Source: an uncultured Ruminococcus sp. (GTDB lineage: Bacteria; Bacillota; Clostridia; Oscillospirales; Acutalibacteraceae). Taken from it: 64,000 nucleotides of DNA. Shown piece by piece: positions 45,522-54,755 of this stretch. A program made the position numbers and the translations under genes. Each line of letters begins with the position of its first letter. Position 1 is the first letter of the stretch. The stretch is from NCBI GenBank assembly GCA_902778175.1, contig CACYWT010000025.1, forward strand, positions 33,801-97,800. Direction: 5' to 3'. A model generated the notes under the pieces. That model ran no database searches, had not been told where the DNA came from, and worked only from the letters and a program-made list of their open reading frames with translations.

Positions 45522-45913
45522 TCTTCAAATGATAAGCCGGATTGAACAAAATCAAATTTTGCAGCATTATGTACAAAAGCGATTAATTGTTTATGTTGAA
45601 AATAAATTAAAAATCGTTCTTTTATCTTACAAAAATGATTTTATTCAAGATTTCTTAATAAATGCCGTTAAAATCAATGCACAAATCAAACAAAATTGCA
45701 AGAAATTGTGCATATTGCTAAAATTCAATTTTAGCAATATGTACAAGGAATTCAACATACGATTAGTTGTAATAACCTAAAAGCGATTTTTTTCATGGAA
45801 TAATAAACAAAAAATATATAATAAAACTGTAAAATTGAGCAATTTAAAATTCGATATAAGAAAAATAAATTCATTCACAGTCAGAATCGTGATGAAACCA
45901 TTCACAAACGCTC
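45522..45913. other. AT-rich intergenic region with a large palindrome
   Basis: About 390 very AT-rich bases between ispD and the amylase promoter. The only clear structure is the 37-base near-perfect palindrome at 45708-45744. A 104-codon frame beginning inside ispD (45466-45780) runs across it with low-complexity content and is probably chance. I see no terminator with a T tract for ispD. Confidence 0.6.
45708..45744. repeat. 37-base near-perfect palindrome
   Basis: GTGCATATTGCTAAAATT (45708-45725), a single C, then AATTTTAGCAATATGTAC (45727-45744). The arms match at 17 of 18 positions, and the mismatch would be G-U in RNA. It could be an operator for a dimeric regulator of the amylase gene about 170 bases downstream, or a hairpin ending the ispD transcript. 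Confidence 0.9.
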
Positions 45914-45943
45914 TTTACAATCCCGTTCCGGAAGTGTTAAAAT
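45914..45943 (+). promoter_or_regulatory. Promoter of the amylase gene
   Basis: TTTACA (45914-45919), an 18-base spacer and TAAAAT (45938-45943) with an extended TGT. A 20-base stretch including this -10 is identical to that before the nnr gene at about 14557. It leaves a leader of about 150 bases. Confidence 0.65.
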
Positions 45944-46097
45944 AAAAACAACAAAGGATTGAAAATATAATTTTCCGCTGCGACCGGCAGTCACGGACAA
46001 TGCGGAAGGTGTTCCGACGGTCTTTATGGAACACAGCGAAGGGGTATTTTCAGTTCCTGGAAAAAATATTGAAAAAACGAATGGAGCGTGATCATTG

Positions 46098-49000
46098 ATG
46101 AACAAAACAGCGCAGAACAGCCGCTTTGGCATTGGCAAAAAGATCGCCAGTGCGTTTCTGTCGGCCGCGATGCTGGCAACGTCCTTCGTAGGTCTCGGAG
46201 GGGTTCTGACAGCTTCGACTTCCGTTGATGCTGCGGCTTCCGATTACGGACTGATGGACACTTGCCAGGAGGGCGTTATCCTGCACGCATGGCAGTGGTC
46301 TTTCAATAACATCAAGAACAACATGGCAAAGATCGCAGAGGCAGGCTATACCTCAGTTCAGACTTCCGTTATCCAGCAGGCTAAGGAAGGCACAAAGGGT
46401 AAGAGCAACGATGTATGGTGGGTTTATTATCAGCCTGCTAATTTCACCATCGACAACACAGGCAACTCAGCTCTCGGTACAAAGGCTGAATTCGCAGCAA
46501 TGTGCCAGGAGGCTCATAAGTACGGTATCCATGTAATAGTTGACGTAGTTGCAAACCATCTGGGCAATAACTCAGGCTATGATAAGGCTCCTGCGATCCC
46601 CAGCGATATCAAGGATGATCCGAACTGCTGGCACGATCAGTGGAACAAGGAGATCAATTACGGCAGCCGTTACAGTATCACACACGGCTCCATGGGCGGT
46701 CTTCCCGACCTTAACTCCGAGAATCCCAAGATTCAGAACTATGTAAAGAACTACCTCAGAGAGTGTATCGACTGCGGCGCAGACGGCTTCCGTTTTGACG
46801 CAGCGAAGCATATCGGTGTTCCGAATGATACAGACGGCGCAGGTGGAAATTTCTGGCCTACCGTTCTTGACGATGCTTATTCATACTATAAAACAAAGGG
46901 TACCTTCAGCAGCGGTCTTTACTGCTACGGTGAGATCCTTGACGGAACCGGCGGTCCCTCCGTAGGCGAGTATACAAAGTATATGTCAGTAACGGACAAC
47001 AAGACCGGCAACGGCATCAGAGGCAACGTAGCAGGTCATAACGCCAGCGGTGCGGCTACAAACTATTATAACCTCGGCGCAGGCGCAAACAAGACTGTAC
47101 TCTGGGCAGAATCCCACGATACCTATTCAAATGACGGCAAGGAGTCCACAGGCGTCTCCGATTCCGATATCAATAAGACATGGGCTCTCGTAGGATCCAG
47201 AAATAATGCTACAGCTCTGTATTTTGCACGTACCGCCGGCTGGCGCGGCGGCAACATCGGTCAGATCTGCTCCACCCAGTGCTTCAATAAGGAAGTTGTA
47301 GAGGTCAATAAGTTCCATAACTACTTCAACGGAGAGTCCGAGTACCTTGCTTCCTCAGGATCCATCGCTTACAACGAGCGCGGAACCAGCGGCGTGGTTC
47401 TAGTTAACTGCTCAGGCGGTTCACAGTCCGTAAGCGTTAAGGCCAATAAGATGGCAGCCGGCGATTATATTGACCAGGTAACCGGCAACAAGTTCACAGT
47501 TTCCAACGGACAGATCAGCGGTCAGATCGGCAATACCGGTATCGCAGTTGTTTATAATGCAACTCCTATCAAAAAGACTGCCAAAGTATCCGCTACTCCC
47601 GGTGATTCAAGCTTTACTGGTTCAGTTACCGTAACTCTCAACGTTTCCGGCGCAACAAGCGGTAACTATACAACCTCCGACGGTCAGTCCGGCACATATA
47701 CCAACGGCAAGACAATTACCTTTGGTTCTTCCGTAGCAGTCGGCAAGACAGTTACTCTTACTCTTTCTGCAAAAGGCGAGGACGGCGAAACAAAGACAGC
47801 TACCTACACCTACACAAAGAAAGATCCGAGCGCAGTAACAACTATCTATTTTGATAACTCAAGTTACAAGTGGTCAAACGTATATGCATATGTCTATAAC
47901 AAGGACGGCTCGTCCTCAGGCGGCGGTTCTTCATCCGGCGGCGAAAGCTCGTCCACAAGCGGTCAGATCCTCTTCTCCGATACACTCGGATGGGGAACAG
48001 TATATGCATATTTCTTCAACAGCACTACAGTAGGTGCTGAATGGCCGGGAACTGCTATGACAAACAACGGCACCAACGAATTCGGTCAGGCTCAGTTCAA
48101 GATCTCTGTTCCGAGCGGTGCAGAATATGTTGTATTCAACAGCGGCTCCAATAAGACAAGCGACGTTAAGCTCACAGGCGCAACAGGCTACTATTGCGAC
48201 GGCAGCCCGACAAATGTCAAGTCATGGACAAGCTCAGGCTCAGGCGCAGCAGTTGAAATATTCAAGACAACTTCTTCCTCCGCAAGCACAGTTCCCTGCA
48301 ATGCTGCATGGCCGGGCGTTAAGATGACTCTCGATGCAGCAACAGGCTACTATAAGTATGAGGTCCCGGATGATCTCGTAAACGGTTATGTAGTCTTTAC
48401 TGAAAGCGAAACAGCTACCACTAACAGATATCCTGCTGATGGTGTTGACGGTCTTCCGATCGAGGATACAACAAAGCTCTTCAGCGCAGGCAACTCCTGG
48501 AAGGCATATACTCCTGTACTGCCCGAACCGGATCCCGAGGTTCCCACAGTAAAGGCAAGCAAGGCATCAGGTTCTTCTTTCACAACAGAAACAATGAGCC
48601 TTACTCTTACTCTTGCTAATGCAAAGAGCGGCACATACTCTGTTGACGGCGGTCCCGCAAAGACCTTCACAAGCTCAGCTACTTTCGATATCGGCGAAGG
48701 CAAGATCGGCGACAGCGATGTAACAGTTGCTGCAACTGCTACAGGCTCAGACGGCACAGTAAAGAATTACACATTCACCTACAATAAGAAGTATGTTGTA
48801 AAGACAACTTCTTCCTCAGCTTCTGCAATCGGCGGCAAATATGCTACAAACCCGAACGATCAGAAGGGCGGCAAGGGCGTTACTATCACAAGCCCCTCCG
48901 ATTTCAAGGAAAGCATGATAATCGCACAGGGCGTTGCAAATGACGATCCGAGAATCTTCAGAGGCTCACACGAAGCTCCTGTATATGACACATATGCACT

Positions 49001-51239
49001 CTATGCAGCATGGGATGACACTAACCTCTATCTCGGCTGGCAGTTCACAAACGTAACTGATGTTGTAGATCCTGCACAGGGCTACCCGATCAGCGACAAC
49101 GGTAAGCCATGGAACGGCGATATCCCCCAGATGCTCGCATTTGATCTCGGCAAGGGCAAATCTGCCGATATGACAGCAGGCAATATGGCAGGCGGTGCTT
49201 ATATATGGGGACTCAAGGTCGGCTTTGAAACAAAGGTAGACGCACTTATGTGCTTCTCATCCAAGCCCGGCGTTGGTCAGCCTGCTCTCTTCAAGACAGA
49301 CAGCACAGGTTATTTCACCTATGACGATGCTTATGTAACAGGCTTCAAGGATGGCGGCATTTCCTTCAAGTATGAGGACGGTTTCTTCGGTTCAAAGATC
49401 ACCGGTATCAAGTCCAACGGCTATTCAGGTTATAAGCCCGCTGACCTTACAAGCGCATCTTCCACATGGGTTGACTTCCTCTCTGAGGGGCACGACAAAT
49501 CACAGGATACTTTCTATTACATTACTATTCCCTTCTCAGCTCTCGGTATCACAAGAAGCTATCTTGAGAGCACAGGTATCGGCGTAATGCATATCTCTAC
49601 ATTCGGTGAGGGCGGTATCGCTTCCATCCCGATGGATATGACAATGCTCGATAATGCAACAGAAGCTTACAGCGCAGATGAATCCACATCAAAAGAGAAA
49701 GAGGATACAGATACTATCACAGTTCCTCTTGCAAGAATAGGCGCAGGAGATTCACCTGATCCTGATCCGGATCCCACACCCGATCCGACAACTCCTCTCC
49801 AGGTCAACTTCGGTACAGATAAGTCTGCTCCGCAGCTTACCACAACAGCTCTTACCCTCAAGGGTATCGGTATCGGCGGCACAGCTCCCTATCAGTATCA
49901 GTTCTCAGTTGACGGTACAGTTGTAAAGGCTAAGAACACAACAGCTACCTACACATGGAAGCCCGGAACAAAGGGCAAGCACACTATCAAGTGCGTGATC
50001 ACAGACTCAACAGGCGCAACAGCAACAGTATCAAAGACCTTCACAGCTGAGGGCGATGATGTTGTTGATCCTACAAATCCGCTTACAAACAACTCTACCG
50101 TAAGCTCAACAAGCGTTAAGGTAGGCGACACTGTAACACTTACAGCTAAGGCTTCCGGCGGTACAGCTCCGTACACATATGCACTTCTCTACAAGAAGAG
50201 CACAGCATCAAGCTTTACTGCTATCGGTACAAAATACGGTACAGCAAGCACAGGTTCCTTCAAGCCCGGCAAGGCTGTTAACTATGATGTAATGATCAAT
50301 GTTAAGGACAGCACAGGCAAGATCGAATCCAAGTCCTTTACAGTCAAGGTAAGCGACAGCACAACTACTGCTCTTACAAATAACTCTACCGTAAGCGCAA
50401 CAAGCGTTAAGGTAGGCGACAGCGTAACACTTACAGCTAAGGCTTCCGGCGGCACAGCTCCGTACACATATGCACTTCTCTATAAGAAGAGCACAGCTTC
50501 AAGCTTCAATGTTATCGGCACAAAGTACGGCACAACAAAGACCGGTTCGTTCAAGCCCGGCAAGGCTGTCAACTATGATGTAATGATCAATGTCAAGGAC
50601 GCTAAGGGTACAGTTAAGTCCAAGTCCTTCACGATCAAGGTAAGCGGCAGCACAACTACTGCTCTTACAAATAATTCTACAGTAAGCGCAACAAGCGTTA
50701 AAGTAGGCGACACTGTAACACTTACAGCTAAGGCTACCGGCGGCACAGCTCCGTACACATATGCACTTCTCTACAAGAAGAGCACATCTACAAGCTTCAA
50801 TGTCATCGGTACAAAGTACGGTACGACAAAGACCGGTTCCTTCAAGCCCTCTAAGGCTGTTCCCTATGATGTAATGATCAATGTCAAAGACAGCACAGGC
50901 AAGATCAAGTCCAAATCGTTTACTGTCAATGTAACCGAGGGTTCATCTTCATCTTCAACTGCTCTGACAAACAAATCCAGCCTCAGCGCAACAAAGGTTT
51001 CTGCAGGCACAAAGGTTACACTCAAGGGCAGCGCATCAGGCGGAACATCTCCTTATAAGTATGCTTACTACTATAAGAAGAGCACATCAAATAACTGGCT
51101 TGTTCTTGGAACAGAGTTCGGTACAGCAACTTCTGCATACATTACTCCCAAGTCAGCATCAGTATATGATATCAAGATCAGCGTAATGGATTCAAAGGGT
51201 ACGGTTGTCGAAAAGTCTTTCGCGCTTATTGCCAGCTGA
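46098..51239 (+). CDS. Secreted multimodular GH13 alpha-amylase with CBM26- and CBM74-like modules
   Basis: A 1713-residue exported starch hydrolase. Signal peptide (about 1-45). GH13 catalytic domain (about 50-490), close to Bacillus AmyE (VILHAWQWSFNNIKNNM): nucleophile D234 in GFRFDAAKH, acid/base E279 in YGEILDG, third acid D341 in ESHDTYS. Then a beta domain (about 500-580), a CBM26-like region (about 582-815) with a nested look, another beta domain (to about 900), and a CBM74-like raw-starch module (about 905-1215; QGVANDDPR, EAPVYDTYALYAAWDD). A DPDPDPTP linker leads to a PKD-like domain and four 'Y-x-Y-KK' modules (about 1329-1713). No dockerin or LPXTG is seen. Codon use (AAG, ATC, AAC) suggests high expression. 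Confidence 0.92.
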   Translation: MNKTAQNSRFGIGKKIASAFLSAAMLATSFVGLGGVLTASTSVDAAASDYGLMDTCQEGVILHAWQWSFNNIKNNMAKIAEAGYTSVQTSVIQQAKEGTKGKSNDVWWVYYQPANFTIDNTGNSALGTKAEFAAMCQEAHKYGIHVIVDVVANHLGNNSGYDKAPAIPSDIKDDPNCWHDQWNKEINYGSRYSITHGSMGGLPDLNSENPKIQNYVKNYLRECIDCGADGFRFDAAKHIGVPNDTDGAGGNFWPTVLDDAYSYYKTKGTFSSGLYCYGEILDGTGGPSVGEYTKYMSVTDNKTGNGIRGNVAGHNASGAATNYYNLGAGANKTVLWAESHDTYSNDGKESTGVSDSDINKTWALVGSRNNATALYFARTAGWRGGNIGQICSTQCFNKEVVEVNKFHNYFNGESEYLASSGSIAYNERGTSGVVLVNCSGGSQSVSVKANKMAAGDYIDQVTGNKFTVSNGQISGQIGNTGIAVVYNATPIKKTAKVSATPGDSSFTGSVTVTLNVSGATSGNYTTSDGQSGTYTNGKTITFGSSVAVGKTVTLTLSAKGEDGETKTATYTYTKKDPSAVTTIYFDNSSYKWSNVYAYVYNKDGSSSGGGSSSGGESSSTSGQILFSDTLGWGTVYAYFFNSTTVGAEWPGTAMTNNGTNEFGQAQFKISVPSGAEYVVFNSGSNKTSDVKLTGATGYYCDGSPTNVKSWTSSGSGAAVEIFKTTSSSASTVPCNAAWPGVKMTLDAATGYYKYEVPDDLVNGYVVFTESETATTNRYPADGVDGLPIEDTTKLFSAGNSWKAYTPVLPEPDPEVPTVKASKASGSSFTTETMSLTLTLANAKSGTYSVDGGPAKTFTSSATFDIGEGKIGDSDVTVAATATGSDGTVKNYTFTYNKKYVVKTTSSSASAIGGKYATNPNDQKGGKGVTITSPSDFKESMIIAQGVANDDPRIFRGSHEAPVYDTYALYAAWDDTNLYLGWQFTNVTDVVDPAQGYPISDNGKPWNGDIPQMLAFDLGKGKSADMTAGNMAGGAYIWGLKVGFETKVDALMCFSSKPGVGQPALFKTDSTGYFTYDDAYVTGFKDGGISFKYEDGFFGSKITGIKSNGYSGYKPADLTSASSTWVDFLSEGHDKSQDTFYYITIPFSALGITRSYLESTGIGVMHISTFGEGGIASIPMDMTMLDNATEAYSADESTSKEKEDTDTITVPLARIGAGDSPDPDPDPTPDPTTPLQVNFGTDKSAPQLTTTALTLKGIGIGGTAPYQYQFSVDGTVVKAKNTTATYTWKPGTKGKHTIKCVITDSTGATATVSKTFTAEGDDVVDPTNPLTNNSTVSSTSVKVGDTVTLTAKASGGTAPYTYALLYKKSTASSFTAIGTKYGTASTGSFKPGKAVNYDVMINVKDSTGKIESKSFTVKVSDSTTTALTNNSTVSATSVKVGDSVTLTAKASGGTAPYTYALLYKKSTASSFNVIGTKYGTTKTGSFKPGKAVNYDVMINVKDAKGTVKSKSFTIKVSGSTTTALTNNSTVSATSVKVGDTVTLTAKATGGTAPYTYALLYKKSTSTSFNVIGTKYGTTKTGSFKPSKAVPYDVMINVKDSTGKIKSKSFTVNVTEGSSSSSTALTNKSSLSATKVSAGTKVTLKGSASGGTSPYKYAYYYKKSTSNNWLVLGTEFGTATSAYITPKSASVYDIKISVMDSKGTVVEKSFALIAS
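50082..50963 (+). repeat. Three near-identical tandem repeats of 291 bases in the amylase gene
   Basis: Units start at 50082, 50373 and 50664 (291-base period, the third extended to about 300 by a Ser-rich linker), encoding the TNNSTVSATSVKVGD-type module. The DNA itself is nearly identical between units, while the fourth module from 50964 has diverged. This points to recent duplication or conversion and a hotspot for copy-number change. Confidence 0.92.
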
Positions 51240-51257
51240 TCAAAACCATGATCCACG

Positions 51258-51287
51258 GAGACGGCACATTTGTGCCGTCTCTTTTTT
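51258..51287 (+). terminator. Intrinsic terminator after the amylase gene
   Basis: GAGACGGCAC (51258-51267) pairs perfectly with GTGCCGTCTC (51272-51281), followed by six T. Confidence 0.94.
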
Positions 51288-51407
51288 ATGTTGAAATTTG
51301 TTAAAAACGTGTACGATCAATATAAAAATATAAAAAACAGGTATAATTAATTGTGAATATTAACAAAAATGTATAATCAAATTCTAAATTTTAGAAAATC
51401 AGAATTG

Positions 51408-51436
51408 TTGTAATTGCTTTTCGGAAGTTGTATAAT
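51408..51436 (+). promoter_or_regulatory. Promoter of the first CAP-like surface protein gene
   Basis: TTGTAA (51408-51413), a 17-base spacer and TATAAT (51431-51436), close to the start codon at 51453. Confidence 0.65.
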
Positions 51437-51452
51437 TAAATAGGAAAGGTGC

Positions 51453-54400
51453 GTGAAAAAAATGTTTTTATTAAAAAAATCAGGAAGGATGCTTGCTGTA
51501 TTTCTTGCTGCGATCATGATGCTGCCGGTATTTGCCACGGCGAGCTTCAGGGCAGATGCCGCATCAGATACTCTCATAAATATTACTATTGATAAAGTGA
51601 CAAGAAAATACAGGGAAGCAGCAAAATGGCTCGGCTATATCAATAATCTTCGTGCGCAGAATAATCTTTCTACTCTGGTAATGGATGTGGATCTGCTTGA
51701 AACAGCTATGGTTCGTTCGGCTGAACTGTCGGTCTATGTCGGTGCCAGAAGACTCGACGGATCGGAATTTGTAACGTCCGGCAATGACGACCGCAGTGAA
51801 TCATATGCTTATGCACTGGAAGATGACGTAATACAGCAGTCCTCGTTTATTACAACAAGGAATACCACTCTTATCAAGTCAAATTCCAAATCTATAGGTG
51901 TAGGCTATATTGAGAACAACAGCGGCTGCAAATTTCTGACGGTTCTTACATCTGACAAAACTCCTAATGAAGTTTCAAGCTCTACACTTTCTCAGTCAAA
52001 TTCAAAGATTGACCAGTCGGTGAAGTGCAAAACTTCATATCTTACGGATATCAGACTCAATTTTGCGAATAATCAGAAGATCATCTGCGGCAATAAGGCG
52101 GTTCTCCGCTATACAGTTACTAATCAGGGTGACAGAAATATTGAGCAGTATATCTCCGCTCCGTCAAAGGTAACATCTACGGATCAGAATGTATTTGTTG
52201 TTAATGAGGATAACAGCATCATCGGTGTGAGCGCCGGATATTCAACTATAACTATGAGTATGACCGGAGTTTCGGATATGAGCGTCAAGGCTGATCTCGA
52301 AGCGATCGTCAGAACTATGGCTGATTGTACGGTTTCTCCGATACCGGATCAGATCTATTCGGGTACGTCTATAACTCCTTCGGTTACAATCACCAACAGC
52401 AGCGGCAAAACGCTTGCTGTCGGAACGGATTACAGGCTGACTTATGTTAACAATATAAATGTCGGTACGGCCTGCGTTGTAATTACGGGTCTTGGTACAT
52501 ATGCAAACCATACAACATCGGTTTCCTTCAAAATTGTCGATAACAAGCAAGTTTTTGCCGCAACGCTGAACACAAACAAGTCGGATATGGAATTGGGCGA
52601 AACTGTAAAGCTTATCGCAGCTTCTGCAAACGGCACAGGTACAGTAAAATATCTTTATGAGTATTGTCCGGACGGTTCGACCTCATATACTACGATACAG
52701 AGCGCAAGCACCGCTACGTCATGTTCATTCAAGCCTTCTGCAAAAGGGCTTTATCATCTGAGGGTAACTGCAACAGACGGCGCAGGCAAAAAAGCTACCG
52801 CAACTGCCGACGTTACTGCTCATCAGGCTCTCAAGACAAGTATTACCCTCAGCAGTACTCAGGTGAGCATTGGTGAAGCTGTTACCGTAAAGGGCGGAGC
52901 TTCGGGAGGAATAACACCGTACAGCTATAAGATATCAGTAATGCTTCCCGGAAGCAGCACATATACGACTCTCAAGGATTATAATACAACCTCATCATAT
53001 ATTTACAAACCTGAAAAATCAGGAACGCATATGCTCCGGTTTGAATGTAAGGACAACTACGGCAGCGTGAATTATTCAGAGGCAGGACTTAATGTTTCGG
53101 GCGGAAGCAGTACCAATGAATTTACAAATACCTCAACTCTTGGGGCGACCTCGGTACAGTCCGGTCAGTCGGTCGTATTCAACGGAAGCGCAACCGGCGG
53201 CAAGGCAGGATATACATTTGAATATCTGTATAAGATATCGACAGCGAGCTCATGGACAAATATTGCGAACGGTTATACAAAGTCTACGAGCGCTGTAGTT
53301 ATCCCGACAACAAAGGGAACCTATAATGCAAAGATAAATGCAAAGGACGGCAACGGCACTGTAAAGACAAAAACATTTACATTCACAGTTACAGCGTCAG
53401 ACACTTCATTTGCAAATAAATCGTCCGTCAGCGCAACATCAATTCTTATAGGAGAGAAGATAACGCTCAATGGCGCTGCCGTAAACGGAACGACTCCTTA
53501 CAGTTATGCTTATTATTATAAAAAGAATACCGGTTCATCCTGGGTAACTTTGGGTACAGAATATGGTACGGCTACTTCTGTAAAGATAAAGCCTTCGGCT
53601 GCGGTCCCGTATGATGTGATGATCAATGTCAAGGATAAGTCCGGCAATGTCAAGAGCAAGTATTTCAGTATCAAGGTAAAGCCGTCTGCACTTGTGAATA
53701 ATTCAACTGTAAGCGCAGAATCCATAGTGCTTGGTCAGTCGGTAAAGCTTAATGGTCTGGCAGTAGGCGGAACAGGAAAATATACCTATGCGCTTCTCTA
53801 TAAGAAATCAACATCATCAAGCTGGGTAACTATCGGTACAAAATACGGTACGGACAGCACAGGATCGTTCAAACCCGGCTCCGCGGTAAGTTATGATGTC
53901 ATGATAAATGTCAAGGACAGCGCCGGAACGGTAAAATCCAAGACGTTTACAGTCAAGGTATCGGCTGCGGGACAGACTCTGACAAATAAATCCACGGTCA
54001 GTGCAACAGCCATCACACTTGGCAAAAGCATAACACTCAGAGGCGCCGCAACAGGCGGAACAGGAAAATATACCTATGCGCTGCTGTATAAGAAATCCTC
54101 AGCAACAAGCTGGATCACCATCGGAACAAAATACAGCTCCGCATATCTCGGCAGCTTTACTCCCGGCAAGGCAGTTAAATATGATGTTATGATCAATGTC
54201 AAGGACAGCGCCGGAACGATAAAAACAAAAACATTTACGGTCAAGGTCATTGAAGGCGCCCTTGCGAATAACTCCACGATCAGCGCTTCAACAGTGAAAA
54301 AAGGCACGACCGTTACGCTTTACGGTTCGGCATACGGCGGAACGGGCAAATATACCTATGCTCTGCTGTATAAGAAATCCTCAGCGTCAAGCTGGAACTG

Positions 54401-54539
54401 TATCGGTACAAAATACGGCACGGCTTCTTCCGGCAGCTTTGTTCCCGGTTCGGCAGTAAAATATGATATTATGATCAATGTCAAGGACAGCGCCGGAACT
54501 ACAAAGAGCAAAACCTTTACCCTTAATGTTACAAGCTGA
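51453..54539 (+). CDS. Secreted CAP-like protein with Y-x-Y-KK repeats (paralogue 1)
   Basis: A 1028-residue exported protein. Signal peptide with basic start (MKKMFLLKKSGRM) and a hydrophobic run to about residue 38. A degenerate CAP/SCP-like domain follows (about 45-175): AAKWLGYINNLRAQNNLSTLV, VRSAELSVYVGARRLDGSEF. Then an uncharacterised region, a beta domain (about 290-365, GTDYRLTYVNNINVGTA), two PKD-like repeats (about 370-555) and five C-terminal modules of about 95 residues (TNTSTL, ANKSSV, VNNSTV, TNKSTV, ANNSTI starts), each with Y-x-Y and KK signatures as in the amylase. No catalytic centre is evident. Start GTG 51453; ATG 51462 is possible. Confidence 0.85.
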   Translation: MKKMFLLKKSGRMLAVFLAAIMMLPVFATASFRADAASDTLINITIDKVTRKYREAAKWLGYINNLRAQNNLSTLVMDVDLLETAMVRSAELSVYVGARRLDGSEFVTSGNDDRSESYAYALEDDVIQQSSFITTRNTTLIKSNSKSIGVGYIENNSGCKFLTVLTSDKTPNEVSSSTLSQSNSKIDQSVKCKTSYLTDIRLNFANNQKIICGNKAVLRYTVTNQGDRNIEQYISAPSKVTSTDQNVFVVNEDNSIIGVSAGYSTITMSMTGVSDMSVKADLEAIVRTMADCTVSPIPDQIYSGTSITPSVTITNSSGKTLAVGTDYRLTYVNNINVGTACVVITGLGTYANHTTSVSFKIVDNKQVFAATLNTNKSDMELGETVKLIAASANGTGTVKYLYEYCPDGSTSYTTIQSASTATSCSFKPSAKGLYHLRVTATDGAGKKATATADVTAHQALKTSITLSSTQVSIGEAVTVKGGASGGITPYSYKISVMLPGSSTYTTLKDYNTTSSYIYKPEKSGTHMLRFECKDNYGSVNYSEAGLNVSGGSSTNEFTNTSTLGATSVQSGQSVVFNGSATGGKAGYTFEYLYKISTASSWTNIANGYTKSTSAVVIPTTKGTYNAKINAKDGNGTVKTKTFTFTVTASDTSFANKSSVSATSILIGEKITLNGAAVNGTTPYSYAYYYKKNTGSSWVTLGTEYGTATSVKIKPSAAVPYDVMINVKDKSGNVKSKYFSIKVKPSALVNNSTVSAESIVLGQSVKLNGLAVGGTGKYTYALLYKKSTSSSWVTIGTKYGTDSTGSFKPGSAVSYDVMINVKDSAGTVKSKTFTVKVSAAGQTLTNKSTVSATAITLGKSITLRGAATGGTGKYTYALLYKKSSATSWITIGTKYSSAYLGSFTPGKAVKYDVMINVKDSAGTIKTKTFTVKVIEGALANNSTISASTVKKGTTVTLYGSAYGGTGKYTYALLYKKSSASSWNCIGTKYGTASSGSFVPGSAVKYDIMINVKDSAGTTKSKTFTLNVTS

Positions 54540-54594
54540 TCCTGACAGGGAAGTTATTTCCATTAAAATATCAGTTCGGTCAAACACAGTAAAA

Positions 54595-54625
54595 AACGGG
54601 ATGCCTTTGAGGTATCCCGTTTAAT
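54595..54625 (+). terminator. Terminator after paralogue 1
   Basis: AACGGGATGCC (54595-54605) pairs with GGTATCCCGTT (54611-54621) with one G-T(U) pair, followed by only a short T/A tract, so it may leak. Confidence 0.65.
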
Positions 54626-54740
54626 AAAAATATAAAGGCAACACCGCACAAAGACCGCCTTGCAGCTTAGCACCACATCTGCTTGCTCTTTTTCCGTCAT
54701 TCTGCACAAAACTCGCTTGATAACCGTCAGGTTTAAAAAA
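54626..54740. other. Unassigned spacer between paralogues 1 and 2
   Basis: About 115 bases without a convincing promoter. The stretch GGCAACACCGCACAAAGACC and the following C-rich DNA differ in composition from the neighbouring AT-rich spacers and could be a fragment of a dispersed repeat or insertion-sequence end. I cannot name it. Confidence 0.35.
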
Positions 54741-54755
54741 GAAAGGTGGAGCAAA

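Noticed and set aside
45466..45780. 104-codon plus-strand frame starting inside ispD
   Set aside because: It begins in ispD in another phase, has no ribosome binding site, runs through a palindrome and has AT-driven composition.
49949..50758. Regular series of short minus-strand frames starting MYGAVPP
   Set aside because: They recur every 291 bases (from about 50282) because they are antisense shadows of the tandem repeat modules in the amylase gene.
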